DNA of 10,768 nt from Planctomycetota bacterium (lineage in GTDB: Bacteria; Planctomycetota; UBA1135; GCA-002686595), in contig SCVU01000150.1 of assembly GCA_004296785.1 (NCBI GenBank), positions 1-10,768 on the forward strand, in the 5' to 3' direction. The position numbers and the translations under genes were made by a program. This document shows, in pieces, positions 1 to 6,707 of the stretch. Position 1 is the first letter of the stretch. Every line of letters starts with the position of its first letter. Under the pieces are notes generated by a model. It saw nothing but the letters and a program-made list of their open reading frames with translations. It did not search any database and was not told where the DNA came from.

Positions 1-281
1 TCGCCGAGGCGTTGAACAACGCGGGGATCGCGAGCTTCGTCGACAACGCGAACAGCATGGCGGCGTTCGGCGAGACCGGAGCGGGTTTCCCGGTGCACGT
101 GCGGATCCGCGACCGCGAGAAGTTGCCCGAGGCGAATCGGATCGTCGAGACGCTGCTGCGCTCGGCGCCGACGGACGCGACCGAGCAGGCGGAGGCCGAG
201 CCGTGGGAGTGCGCGTGCGGTCAGTCGATCGGCGGGCAATTCACCGCGTGCTGGAAGTGCGGCGCGGAGCGCGCCGTCTAG
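1..281 (+). CDS. DUF2007-like protein with C-terminal zinc ribbon (3' part only)
   Basis: The reading frame is open from the window edge (first full codon at 3) to a TAG at 279-281, giving 92 visible residues; the start lies upstream. The N-terminal visible part, with NNAGIASFVDNAN and then a VHVRIRDREKLPEANRIVE stretch, resembles the end of DUF2007, a small fold annotated as a putative prokaryotic signal-transducing protein; its biochemical role is not established. A TTG at 12 could be a start but would cut through this domain, so I treat the gene as truncated by the window. The last 25 residues hold four cysteines, C70-x-C72-x10-C83-x2-C86 in visible numbering, which suggests a small zinc ribbon. 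No signal peptide or membrane segment is visible. It converges on the propeller gene, with only 16 bases between stop codons. I am confident it is a gene, less so of the family. Confidence 0.6.
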   Translation, partial: AEALNNAGIASFVDNANSMAAFGETGAGFPVHVRIRDREKLPEANRIVETLLRSAPTDATEQAEAEPWECACGQSIGGQFTACWKCGAERAV

Positions 282-297
282 TGCGCCGACGCGCGCA

Positions 298-1380
298 TCA
301 GAATCGGAAGCGCTCGAACTTCTCGCCGTCGAACTTGTACGGCCCCGCCTTGTGCGTGCCGAGCCACAGCACGCCGCGGACGTCCTCGTGGATCGAGAAC
401 ACAGTGATGGGCACGCCGCGATCGGTGACCGGATAGTGCGTGGTGCTCGTTCCGTCGTAGCGCACGACGCCGCCGCCGTACGACGCCAGCCACAACACGC
501 CCGCGCGGTCCACGAGCCCCGAGATGATGCCGTCGATCAACCCGCGCTGCGGGTCGCGCGGGTCGCGCAGCCCCACTTCGCTCACGAAGCGCGGCGCGGA
601 TGGGTCGCGGAGATCGACGCTGTAGCGACTCGAGCTCTCGCCGAACCAGAACTTGCCGTCCTTGTCCTCGACGATCGAGCGCGCTCCGAAGTTCGCGTTG
701 TGCAGCTCGCTGTCCGGCAACCACGCGAACGACTTGCCGTCGCAGCGACACACGCCGAGGCTCGCCGTGCCGAACCACAGGCTGCCCTGGCTGTCCTTGA
801 CGATCGTGTAAACGTCGTACGGACTGAACTTCGCGTTCGGATAGAGGGAGCGCGGAAGAGTCGCCGCGTCGCCGGCCGCCGTCTGCGGGAACTTCAGCCG
901 ATGCAGCAGCTCACCGTCGTAGCGGTACACCGCACCGGTGTCCTGACCCGCGGTGAACCACAGATCGTCCGGTCGCAGCACCCAGTCGCCCGTCGCCGAC
1001 GCCTCGGACTCGCGCAACCGCTCGTGCCCGCGCCCGTCGAACGCGTCGATGCCGGCGTACGTCATGACGTACACGACGCCGGCGGCGTCCTCCTGGATGC
1101 CGCGGATCGAGTTGCCGGACAACCCGTGCTCCGTCGAGAAGTTCACGAGCGTCTTGCCGTCGTATCGATACACGCCGCGGTCGTCGCTGCCGAACCAGTA
1201 GTCGCCGTTCTTCGCCTGGAAGACGAACAGCACCGAGTCGCCGACATCGGCGACGATCGCGCCGCTCGTACGCGGAGTCGACTCGGCGCTCGAGCTCGCG
1301 TCCGGACCCGCGGTGCACGCTGCCAGCGCGCTGACGAGTACCAGCAGACTGTTCCGACGGTCGAGCTCGAGTCGCGCCAT
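298..1380 (-). CDS. Lipoprotein built of seven two-component-regulator-type propeller repeats
   Basis: A 360-residue protein. The start at 1380 was chosen because a strong GGAGAGG sits just before it and because it yields a proper lipoprotein signal: a hydrophobic stretch at 11-21 followed by a lipobox LAAC with Cys22. The reading frame stays open upstream but only as antisense to the next gene. After a Ser/Thr-rich linker (about 24-45) come seven repeats of the Reg_prop type (pattern D..G.LWFGT...GV.RYDG), near 52-75, 92-116, 131-156, 190-215, 234-258, 285-310 and 327-352. Seven units fit one closed beta-propeller. In the known family such propellers form the periplasmic sensor of hybrid two-component proteins; here no membrane helix, kinase or DNA-binding domain follows, so it is a free-standing, membrane-anchored propeller. 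It is the last gene of the sugar operon, 74 bases after the TIM-barrel gene. Ligand binding or partner binding is inference. Blade 4 has CRC (Cys211, Cys213) where others have YRY. Confidence 0.85.
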   Translation of the reverse strand: MARLELDRRNSLLVLVSALAACTAGPDASSSAESTPRTSGAIVADVGDSVLFVFQAKNGDYWFGSDDRGVYRYDGKTLVNFSTEHGLSGNSIRGIQEDAAGVVYVMTYAGIDAFDGRGHERLRESEASATGDWVLRPDDLWFTAGQDTGAVYRYDGELLHRLKFPQTAAGDAATLPRSLYPNAKFSPYDVYTIVKDSQGSLWFGTASLGVCRCDGKSFAWLPDSELHNANFGARSIVEDKDGKFWFGESSSRYSVDLRDPSAPRFVSEVGLRDPRDPQRGLIDGIISGLVDRAGVLWLASYGGGVVRYDGTSTTHYPVTDRGVPITVFSIHEDVRGVLWLGTHKAGPYKFDGEKFERFRF

Positions 1381-1383
1381 ACG

Positions 1384-1390
1384 CCTCTCC
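1384..1390 (-). promoter_or_regulatory. Ribosome binding site of the propeller lipoprotein
   Basis: The minus strand reads GGAGAGG, then CGT, then the ATG at 1380. This is the clearest Shine-Dalgarno sequence in the window, and it fixes the start of the lipoprotein, since the frame remains open far upstream. Confidence 0.7.
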
Positions 1391-1454
1391 ACGGTTGTCG
1401 AAGGCGCGCGAACTACGGGGACGCGAGGGTGCGCGTTGGCGGCCCGTCGCGAAT

Positions 1455-2498
1455 CTAGTTCGCGAACGCCGCGTCGAACGCCACGTTCGACCGCGGGAAG
1501 TCGAGCTTCCGCACGAACGCCGCCGCTTCGGCCGCCCCGTGCTCGCGATCCATCATCGGGTCCTCCCACTCGACCGTGAGCGGCCCGTTGTACTTCGCGT
1601 GATTCAGCACCCGCACGATCGCCTCGAAGTCGATCCGCCCGCGACCCGGCGACCGGAAGTCCCAGTAGCGCCCGTCCGTTCCGAAATCGACGTGCCCGCC
1701 GAACGTCCCGACCTGCGCGAGCTTCTCCGACCACCACACGTCCTTCACGTGCACGTTGAACACGCGTGAGCCGAACTCGCGCAGGAACGCGAGGTAGTCG
1801 ACGCCCTGGTAGCCGAAGTGGCTCGGATCGAAGTTGAACCCAAAGCTCGGGTGATTGCCGATCGCCTTCATCGTCCGCCGCGCGCTCGCGATGTCGAACG
1901 CGATCTCCGTCGGGTGCACCTCGAGCGCGAAGCTGACGCCCTCGTCCGCGAACACCTTGAGGATCGGCTTCCACCGGTCGGCGAAATCCTTGTAGCCCGC
2001 GTCGATCATCGCGGGCGTCACCGGCGGGAACGAGTACGCCATGTGCCAGATCGACGAGCCCGTGAACCCGTTGACGACGGTGCGCCCCGAGCGCGCGAGC
2101 TGCTCCTTCACGTCCTTCGGCGCCGCGTCGAAGAAGCGCCGCGCCGCGCGCGCGGTGTCCATCATCTCGGCGGCCGCGCGCTCCTGCACCTTCGCCGGCT
2201 TGCCGTCGCCCCACACGTGCGGCGGCAGGATCGACTTGTGGCGCTCGTCGATCCGATCGCACACCGCCTGACCGACGAGGTGCGTCGAGATCGCGTACGA
2301 GGCGAGCTTGTGCTTCGCCAGCCGCTTCCAGTGTGCCGCGCAGTACGACTTGTCCTTCAGCGCCGCCTGCACGTCGAAGTGATCGCCCCAGCACGCGAGC
2401 TCGAGCCCGTCGTAGCCGAACGCGGACGCCTTGCGGCCGATCGTGTCGATCGAGAGGTCGGCCCACTGGCCGGTGAAGAGACAGACGGGACGGGGCAT
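1455..2498 (-). CDS. Sugar phosphate isomerase/epimerase-like protein (xylose isomerase-like TIM barrel)
   Basis: A 347-residue protein with no signal peptide, so cytoplasmic. It matches the COG1082 / AP endonuclease 2 fold: a TIM barrel binding a divalent metal and acting on sugars or polyols. Visible landmarks are GYDGLELACWGDHFD (28-42), the VVNGFTGSSIW stretch (141-151), ALEVHPTE with Glu193, FNFDPSH with Asp224, FNVHVKD with His250, GGHVDFG with His269, and VEWED with Glu310/Glu312. Glu193, Asp224, His250 and one of the last two glutamates are the likely metal ligands. Length is at the upper end for the family. An AGGA lies 5 bases before the ATG. It follows the Gfo/Idh/MocA gene by 46 bases; this subfamily commonly occurs beside such dehydrogenases, as in inositol (IolE/IolG) and keto-sugar pathways. 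The exact substrate, and whether it isomerises, epimerises or dehydrates, cannot be read from the sequence. Confidence 0.9.
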   Translation of the reverse strand: MPRPVCLFTGQWADLSIDTIGRKASAFGYDGLELACWGDHFDVQAALKDKSYCAAHWKRLAKHKLASYAISTHLVGQAVCDRIDERHKSILPPHVWGDGKPAKVQERAAAEMMDTARAARRFFDAAPKDVKEQLARSGRTVVNGFTGSSIWHMAYSFPPVTPAMIDAGYKDFADRWKPILKVFADEGVSFALEVHPTEIAFDIASARRTMKAIGNHPSFGFNFDPSHFGYQGVDYLAFLREFGSRVFNVHVKDVWWSEKLAQVGTFGGHVDFGTDGRYWDFRSPGRGRIDFEAIVRVLNHAKYNGPLTVEWEDPMMDREHGAAEAAAFVRKLDFPRSNVAFDAAFAN

Positions 2499-2503
2499 GG
2501 GAA

Positions 2504-2507
2504 TCCT
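2504..2507 (-). promoter_or_regulatory. Ribosome binding site of the TIM-barrel gene
   Basis: The minus strand reads AGGA followed by five bases (TTCCC) and the ATG at 2498. Spacing and sequence fit a modest Shine-Dalgarno site and support this start. Confidence 0.5.
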
Positions 2508-2544
2508 GCGGAGGTTGGCTGGAGTGACGAAGTGGGAGGCGGCC

Positions 2545-3693
2545 CTATTTCACATCGGAGAGCTTGACCGCGCAGCGCTCGCGCGCGGAAACGAGCGCCG
2601 CCTCGAGCACTCGCTGCGTCTCGTACGCGTCGGCGAAGTCCGGCAGCGGCACCTCGGGCTTGTGCTTGCCGAGCACGCGCAGGATGTCCGCCGCCATGTT
2701 CGTGAACCCATGCTCGTAGCCGAGCACGTGCGCGTCCGGCCACCAGTTCGCCGCGTACGGATGCGCGCCGCCCTTCGTGCACATGATGCGCGTCCAGCCC
2801 GCGGTGCGCGCGTCGGCGGTCGCATCGTGGAAGTGCAGCAGATTCATGTCCTCGAACGCGAAGCGCAGCGAGCCCTTGGTGCCGTTGATCTCGATGCCGT
2901 TGTCGTTCTGGTGGCCCGCGGCGAGGCGCGAGGCCTCGAAGCTCGCGACCGCGCCGCCGGCGAAGCTCGCCAGGAACAGCACCGCGTCGTCGACGTCGCA
3001 CTTCGCCTTCTTCTTCGTGCCCGCGACCGCGCGCTCCTTGACGAAGGTCGGCGCGACCGCGCCGTGGATCTCGACGATCTCCTGTCCGGTCACGAAGCGC
3101 GCCATGTCGACGATGTGCGCGTTCAGATCGCCGTGCGCGCCGGAGCCCGCGACCTTCTTCGAGTAGCGCCACGAGAACGGCGTCGACGGCGCGCCCCAGT
3201 CCTGCAGGTAGTGCGCGCGCACGTGCACGATGCGGCCGAGCTTGCCCTCGCTGACGAGCCGGTGCGCGAGCGCGACGGCCGGGCAGCGGCGGTAGTTGAA
3301 CCACACGAACGTCTTCGACTTCTTGGCGCGCTTCGCCGCGTCGCGCATCGCGCGCGCGTCGGAGAGCGTGCCCGCGAGCGGCTTCTCGCACGCGACGTGC
3401 TTGCCCGACTCGAGCAGCGCGATCGCCTGCTCGGCGTGCACGTCGTTGGGCGTGCCGATGTCGACGAGCTCGACCGTCTCGTCGCCGGCGATCGAGCTCC
3501 AGTCCGTCGTCGCGCGCGCCCAGCCCCAGCGCTGCGCGAAGGCCTCGAGCTCCGCGGCATCGCGGCCCGCGACGGTGTGCAGGATCGGCTCGAACGGCAC
3601 GTCGAAGAAGCGCGCGACCTGTCGCCACGCGTTGCTGTGCGCGCGGCCCATGAACTTCTGTCCGATGAGGGCGATCGAGATGGGTTCGAGCAT
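2545..3693 (-). CDS. Gfo/Idh/MocA family NAD(P)-dependent oxidoreductase
   Basis: A 382-residue soluble dehydrogenase of usual family length. The N-terminal Rossmann fold begins at once: IALIGQKFMGRAHSNAW, with the nucleotide-binding glycines at 11 and 16 in a G-x4-G arrangement. VDIGTPNDVHAEQA (77-90) and CEKPL (102-106) follow; Lys104 of the EKP motif is the conserved catalytic or cofactor-contacting lysine. The C-terminal alpha/beta domain carries GDLNAHIVDMARF (188-200), where His193 sits at the usual catalytic histidine position. The family oxidises or reduces a hydroxyl of a sugar, inositol or sugar derivative using NAD(P). The start was chosen because the Rossmann strand begins five residues later; the frame is open further upstream only as an overlap with the deaminase gene. 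It lies 11 bases after that gene and 46 before the TIM-barrel gene, so co-transcription is likely. No strong Shine-Dalgarno is seen. The substrate is unknown. Confidence 0.92.
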   Translation of the reverse strand: MLEPISIALIGQKFMGRAHSNAWRQVARFFDVPFEPILHTVAGRDAAELEAFAQRWGWARATTDWSSIAGDETVELVDIGTPNDVHAEQAIALLESGKHVACEKPLAGTLSDARAMRDAAKRAKKSKTFVWFNYRRCPAVALAHRLVSEGKLGRIVHVRAHYLQDWGAPSTPFSWRYSKKVAGSGAHGDLNAHIVDMARFVTGQEIVEIHGAVAPTFVKERAVAGTKKKAKCDVDDAVLFLASFAGGAVASFEASRLAAGHQNDNGIEINGTKGSLRFAFEDMNLLHFHDATADARTAGWTRIMCTKGGAHPYAANWWPDAHVLGYEHGFTNMAADILRVLGKHKPEVPLPDFADAYETQRVLEAALVSARERCAVKLSDVK

Positions 3694-3704
3694 GGGCGGA
3701 GAGC

Positions 3705-4457
3705 CTAGCGCGGCGCGCCGACTGCGGCATCGGTATACACGTGTACGTCTGCGTGCGCCGCGAGCCACGACAGCGGCCGCTCCACCGACGGCGGTCCATC
3801 GAGCGCGGCGCGCAGCGCCGCGTGCTTCGCCGCTCCGTACACGAAGACGCGGATCCGCGCCGCTGCGAGGATGTCGGCGATCCCGATCGAGATCGCGTGT
3901 GTGGGAACCGCATCGAGGCCGCCGAACGCGAACGCGGCGTCTTCGCGTGTCTCGCGCGCGAGCTCGACCGCGCGCACGCGTGAGTCGCACGCCGAGCCGG
4001 GCTCGTTGAAGCCGACGTGGCCGTTGCGGCCGAGACCGAGCAGTTGCAGGTCGATGCCGCCGGCGTCGCGGATCGCCTGCGCGTACGCGGCGCAGTGCGC
4101 GGACCAGCGCGCGGGCTCGAGATCGCCGCGCGGGATGTTCCACTGCGCCGGTGCGAGCCCGAGCGGCTCGAACAGCTGCCGGCGCATCTGCGCGTGGAAC
4201 GAGCGCGCGTCGCTCGGCGCGAGCCCGAGGTACTCGTCGAGGTTGAACGTGCGCAGCGCCGCGACGGGCAGCGCGTTCGCGAGGTGGCGCGCGACGAGCT
4301 CGCGGTACACGCCGGCCGGCGAGCGCCCGGTCGCGAGGCCGAGCACCAGCGTGCGGCCCGCGCGCGCGCGCTCGCAAAGCAGCGTCGCGATCTCGTCGGC
4401 GACGCGCGCGTCGGCGGCGCTCGCCGCACAGGCGTCCAGCAGCATGGGGCCGGCCAT
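3705..4457 (-). CDS. nagB: Glucosamine-6-phosphate deaminase (NagB-type)
   Basis: A 250-residue cytoplasmic protein, near the usual 240-266 residues. NagB converts glucosamine-6-phosphate to fructose-6-phosphate and ammonia, feeding amino sugars into glycolysis. Diagnostic stretches are LGLATGRSPAGVYREL (39-54, phosphate-binding loop), TFNLDEYLGL (70-79) with catalytic Asp74, GLGRNGHVGFNEPGSACDSR (141-160) with His147 and Glu152, and AISIGIADIL (188-197). E. coli NagB has Asp141 where this protein has Asn145; Asn at that site is common in shorter NagB proteins of the Bacillus type, so activity is still expected. ATG at 4457 is used; a second ATG at 4445 (Met5) is possible. It is the first gene of the minus-strand cluster and diverges from the kinase gene across 53 bases. 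No nagA or transporter gene is in the window. Close relatives in the superfamily include 6-phosphogluconolactonase, but the LDEYLGL and GHVGFNEPG motifs favour NagB. Confidence 0.88.
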   Translation of the reverse strand: MAGPMLLDACAASAADARVADEIATLLCERARAGRTLVLGLATGRSPAGVYRELVARHLANALPVAALRTFNLDEYLGLAPSDARSFHAQMRRQLFEPLGLAPAQWNIPRGDLEPARWSAHCAAYAQAIRDAGGIDLQLLGLGRNGHVGFNEPGSACDSRVRAVELARETREDAAFAFGGLDAVPTHAISIGIADILAAARIRVFVYGAAKHAALRAALDGPPSVERPLSWLAAHADVHVYTDAAVGAPR

Positions 4458-4510
4458 GCTACTCGCTCGGGCGCTCTACAGTTCCGCTCGGTTTCGTCCG
4501 ACTCCGGGGC
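4458..4510. promoter_or_regulatory. Divergent intergenic region between nagB operon and kinase gene
   Basis: These 53 bases separate two divergent starts, so promoters for both directions must lie here or inside the flanking genes. On the plus strand TACAGT at 4477-4482 could be a -10 box for the kinase, leaving a leader of roughly 20 bases, but no convincing -35 element is found. I see no clear promoter for the minus operon and no clear operator palindrome. The call rests on gene arrangement. Confidence 0.35.
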
Positions 4511-6655
4511 ATGGATCAGGCGTCCCCCCGCTGGTCGCGCGCGCAGACCTGCGTGCTCGCGATCGGAGCCGTGCTCACGTGCGTCGGCATCGGCGGCGCG
4601 CAACTCGCCGACGGCGCGTGGGTGCGCGTGTTCGACAACGTGCACTGGACGAGCGCCTACGTCACCGCCGCGCTGCTCGCACTGCTCGGCTGGCGCCTCG
4701 CCGCGCCCGAGCACCGCGCGTCGCGGCTGTGCTTCGCGCTCGGGCTGTCGTGCTACGCACTCGGCCAGATCGCGTGGGACGTGCAGGTCGCCTGCGGCTG
4801 GAACCCGTTCCCCGGGCCGTCGGACGCACTGTTCGTGATGCTCGGGCCCGCGCTGATGGTCGGCCTGTACCTCGAGACGCGCGCGAATCCGGTGCAGGAG
4901 CAGCGCGCGATCCTCGTCGTGATGGCCGGCGTGATGGCGGCGATCCTCGCGTACGTGCTCGCGCGCTACCTGCCGCGCTGCGGCGACACCTCCACGTTCG
5001 TGGCCGCGGTCCTCACCGCGTACCCGACGATGCTGCTCGGCGCGGCCGCGCTGTCGATCGTGATCGCGCTCGAGCAGAAACTGCGCGTCGACGCGCTGCT
5101 CGCGCTGTTCGTGCTGTCCGCTTGCGCGAACGGCGTGCTGTGGATGGAGTGGAACGAGCGCACGCTCGAGAACTCGCTCGACGACGGCGGCTGGTACAAC
5201 GCGATGTTCTCGCTCGTCGCGCTCGCGCAGGGCGCGGCCGTCGCGCGCTGGGAACCGCGCCGCAGCGCGAGCGAAGCGGCCGAGCGCGCCGCGTGCCTGG
5301 CCGCGCGTTCGCTGCCGCTGCTGCTCGTGATCGGCGCGGCGGCCGCGATCGTCAACAAGGATCGCCTGCCGCCGATCGCCGGCGGCGCCGTCACGATCTG
5401 CATGGGCGTGGTCGTCGTGGCGGCAGCCGGCCACCAGGCGCTGCTGCTGCACGAGCGCGACCGCATGCTGCGCGCGGAAGCGCGCGCGCGCGAGCTCGAG
5501 CAGCGCGTCGCACAGTCGCAACGGCTGGAGAGCCTCGGCACGCTCGCCGGCGGCGTCGCGCACGACTTCAACAACATCCTGATGGCGATCTACGGGCACG
5601 CGCAGCTCGCCGCGCAGGACACTGCTTCGAAGGGCGCCGAACGCGCCAGCTCGACGGGCCGCGCGCTCGTCGCGATCCAGCTCGCGTGCGAGCGCGGGCG
5701 CGACGTCGCGCGGCGCATCCTCGCGTTCGCGCGCAAGGACGAGGGCGTGCGCGAGGTCGTCGACCTGCGCGAGATCACGAGCGAGTCGCTGCGGCTGCTG
5801 CGCGCGGTGCTGCCGACGAACGTCGAACTGCACGAACGCGGCAGCGACGAGGGATGCTGGGTCGAGTGCGACCCCGCGCAGCTGCAGCGCGTCGTGCTGA
5901 ACCTCGTGACGAACGGCGCGGACGCGATCGGACGCCGGCCGGGTCGCGTGAGCGTCTCGGTCGGGCGCGCGCACGAGCCGACGGCGGCGCTCGAGCTCGT
6001 CGTCGAGGACGACGGCTGCGGCATGGACGAGGCGACGCGCCTGCGCGCCTTCGAGCCGTTCTTCTCGACCAAGGGCGTCGAGCGCGGCACCGGCATGGGC
6101 CTGTCCGTCGTCCACGGCATCGTCAGCTCGTGCGGCGGCAGCGTATCGATCGAGTCGAGCCTCGGCCGCGGCACGCGCGTGCGCGCGCTGCTGCCGGCGT
6201 GGAACGGCTCGCACGACCTGATCCCGCGCGCCGCGCCCGGACTGGCGCGGCCGAACGCGAGCGGCGCCGGGCGCGAGGTGCTGATCGTCGACGACGAGGA
6301 AGCCGTCGGCATCGTGCTCGCGCACCTCGCGACGCGGCTGGGCTGGCAGCCGACCGTGCTGCGCGAGCCGTCGGAGGCGCTCGCCGCGATCGAGCGCGCA
6401 CCGCGGCGATTCGCGGTCCTCGTCACCGACCACGCGATGCCGCACATGTCGGGCGTCGAACTCGCCGCGCTCGCGCGCATCGCCGCGCCGCACCTGCCGA
6501 TCGTGCTCTCGAGCGGCAACGTCGGCGCCGCGCCCGAGCTCGAGCTGTTCGACGCGGTGCTGTGCAAGCCGTACGGCCTGCAGCAGCTCGACGGCGTGCT
6601 GACCGCGCTCGCGACGCGCGCGCCGATCGCGGCAGCGGCGGTCGCCGCGGCCTGA
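4511..6655 (+). CDS. Membrane hybrid sensor histidine kinase with C-terminal receiver
   Basis: A 714-residue protein. About ten hydrophobic segments (roughly 12-32, 47-62, 71-95, 104-121, 132-152, 161-187, 193-212, 228-246, 267-283, 290-311) form an integral membrane sensor with short loops and no sizeable periplasmic domain; I do not recognise its family. A charged helix (312-340) leads to a HisKA-type dimerisation domain with LAGGVAHDFNNIL and phospho-acceptor His351. The ATPase domain shows the N box around Asn464/Asn468, the EDDGCGMD G1 box (499-506), FEPFFSTK (514-521) and GTGMGLSVVHG (526-536). The receiver (about 589-700) has the acidic pair Asp594/Asp595, phospho-acceptor Asp640 in VTDHAMP, Ser667/Ser668 and Lys686. 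No output domain follows, so signalling probably passes to another protein. ATG 4511 has only a weak CGGGG before it. The phosphatase gene starts 52 bases downstream. Signal and target are unknown. Confidence 0.92.
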   Translation: MDQASPRWSRAQTCVLAIGAVLTCVGIGGAQLADGAWVRVFDNVHWTSAYVTAALLALLGWRLAAPEHRASRLCFALGLSCYALGQIAWDVQVACGWNPFPGPSDALFVMLGPALMVGLYLETRANPVQEQRAILVVMAGVMAAILAYVLARYLPRCGDTSTFVAAVLTAYPTMLLGAAALSIVIALEQKLRVDALLALFVLSACANGVLWMEWNERTLENSLDDGGWYNAMFSLVALAQGAAVARWEPRRSASEAAERAACLAARSLPLLLVIGAAAAIVNKDRLPPIAGGAVTICMGVVVVAAAGHQALLLHERDRMLRAEARARELEQRVAQSQRLESLGTLAGGVAHDFNNILMAIYGHAQLAAQDTASKGAERASSTGRALVAIQLACERGRDVARRILAFARKDEGVREVVDLREITSESLRLLRAVLPTNVELHERGSDEGCWVECDPAQLQRVVLNLVTNGADAIGRRPGRVSVSVGRAHEPTAALELVVEDDGCGMDEATRLRAFEPFFSTKGVERGTGMGLSVVHGIVSSCGGSVSIESSLGRGTRVRALLPAWNGSHDLIPRAAPGLARPNASGAGREVLIVDDEEAVGIVLAHLATRLGWQPTVLREPSEALAAIERAPRRFAVLVTDHAMPHMSGVELAALARIAAPHLPIVLSSGNVGAAPELELFDAVLCKPYGLQQLDGVLTALATRAPIAAAAVAAA

Positions 6656-6671
6656 GGAGCGCGACGCGGCG

Positions 6672-6700
6672 CCGACTCAACGGCGGCGGCTGAGTATCAT
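6672..6700 (+). promoter_or_regulatory. Candidate leaderless promoter of the phosphatase gene
   Basis: TATCAT at 6695-6700 differs from the -10 consensus at one base and fits the TANNNT form. It ends 7 bases before the ATG at 6708, so transcription would begin at or next to the start codon. Seventeen bases further up, CCGACT at 6672-6677 shares only G-A-C with the -35 consensus. There is no Shine-Dalgarno sequence before 6708, as expected of a leaderless message. This A/T-containing patch is unusual for the local GC-rich sequence. Confidence 0.4.
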
Positions 6701-6707
6701 CCGTCGG

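Noticed and set aside
1381..2466. N-terminal extension of the propeller protein back to 2466
   Set aside because: The extension is antisense-like low-complexity sequence overlapping the TIM-barrel gene, whereas the start at 1380 has a strong ribosome binding site and gives a correct lipoprotein signal.
4016..4036. Asn145 of NagB in place of the catalytic-site Asp of E. coli NagB as a sign of inactivity
   Set aside because: Asn at this position with the GHxGFNEPG motif is normal in Bacillus-type NagB proteins; Asp74, His147 and Glu152 are intact.
2357..6493. A minus-strand open frame of more than 1300 codons running across several genes
   Set aside because: It is antisense to or out of frame with genes carrying clear family motifs, its translation is Arg/Ala-rich low complexity, and GC-rich DNA with few stop codons produces such frames by chance.
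3871..6693. A long plus-strand open frame overlapping nagB and the kinase gene
   Set aside because: It has no recognisable domain, is Arg/Ala-rich, and overlaps the kinase gene out of frame.
6675..6695. ACTCA ... TGAGT inverted repeat after the kinase gene as a terminator
   Set aside because: The stem is only five base pairs with an eleven-base loop and no T run follows; it also overlaps the candidate promoter.
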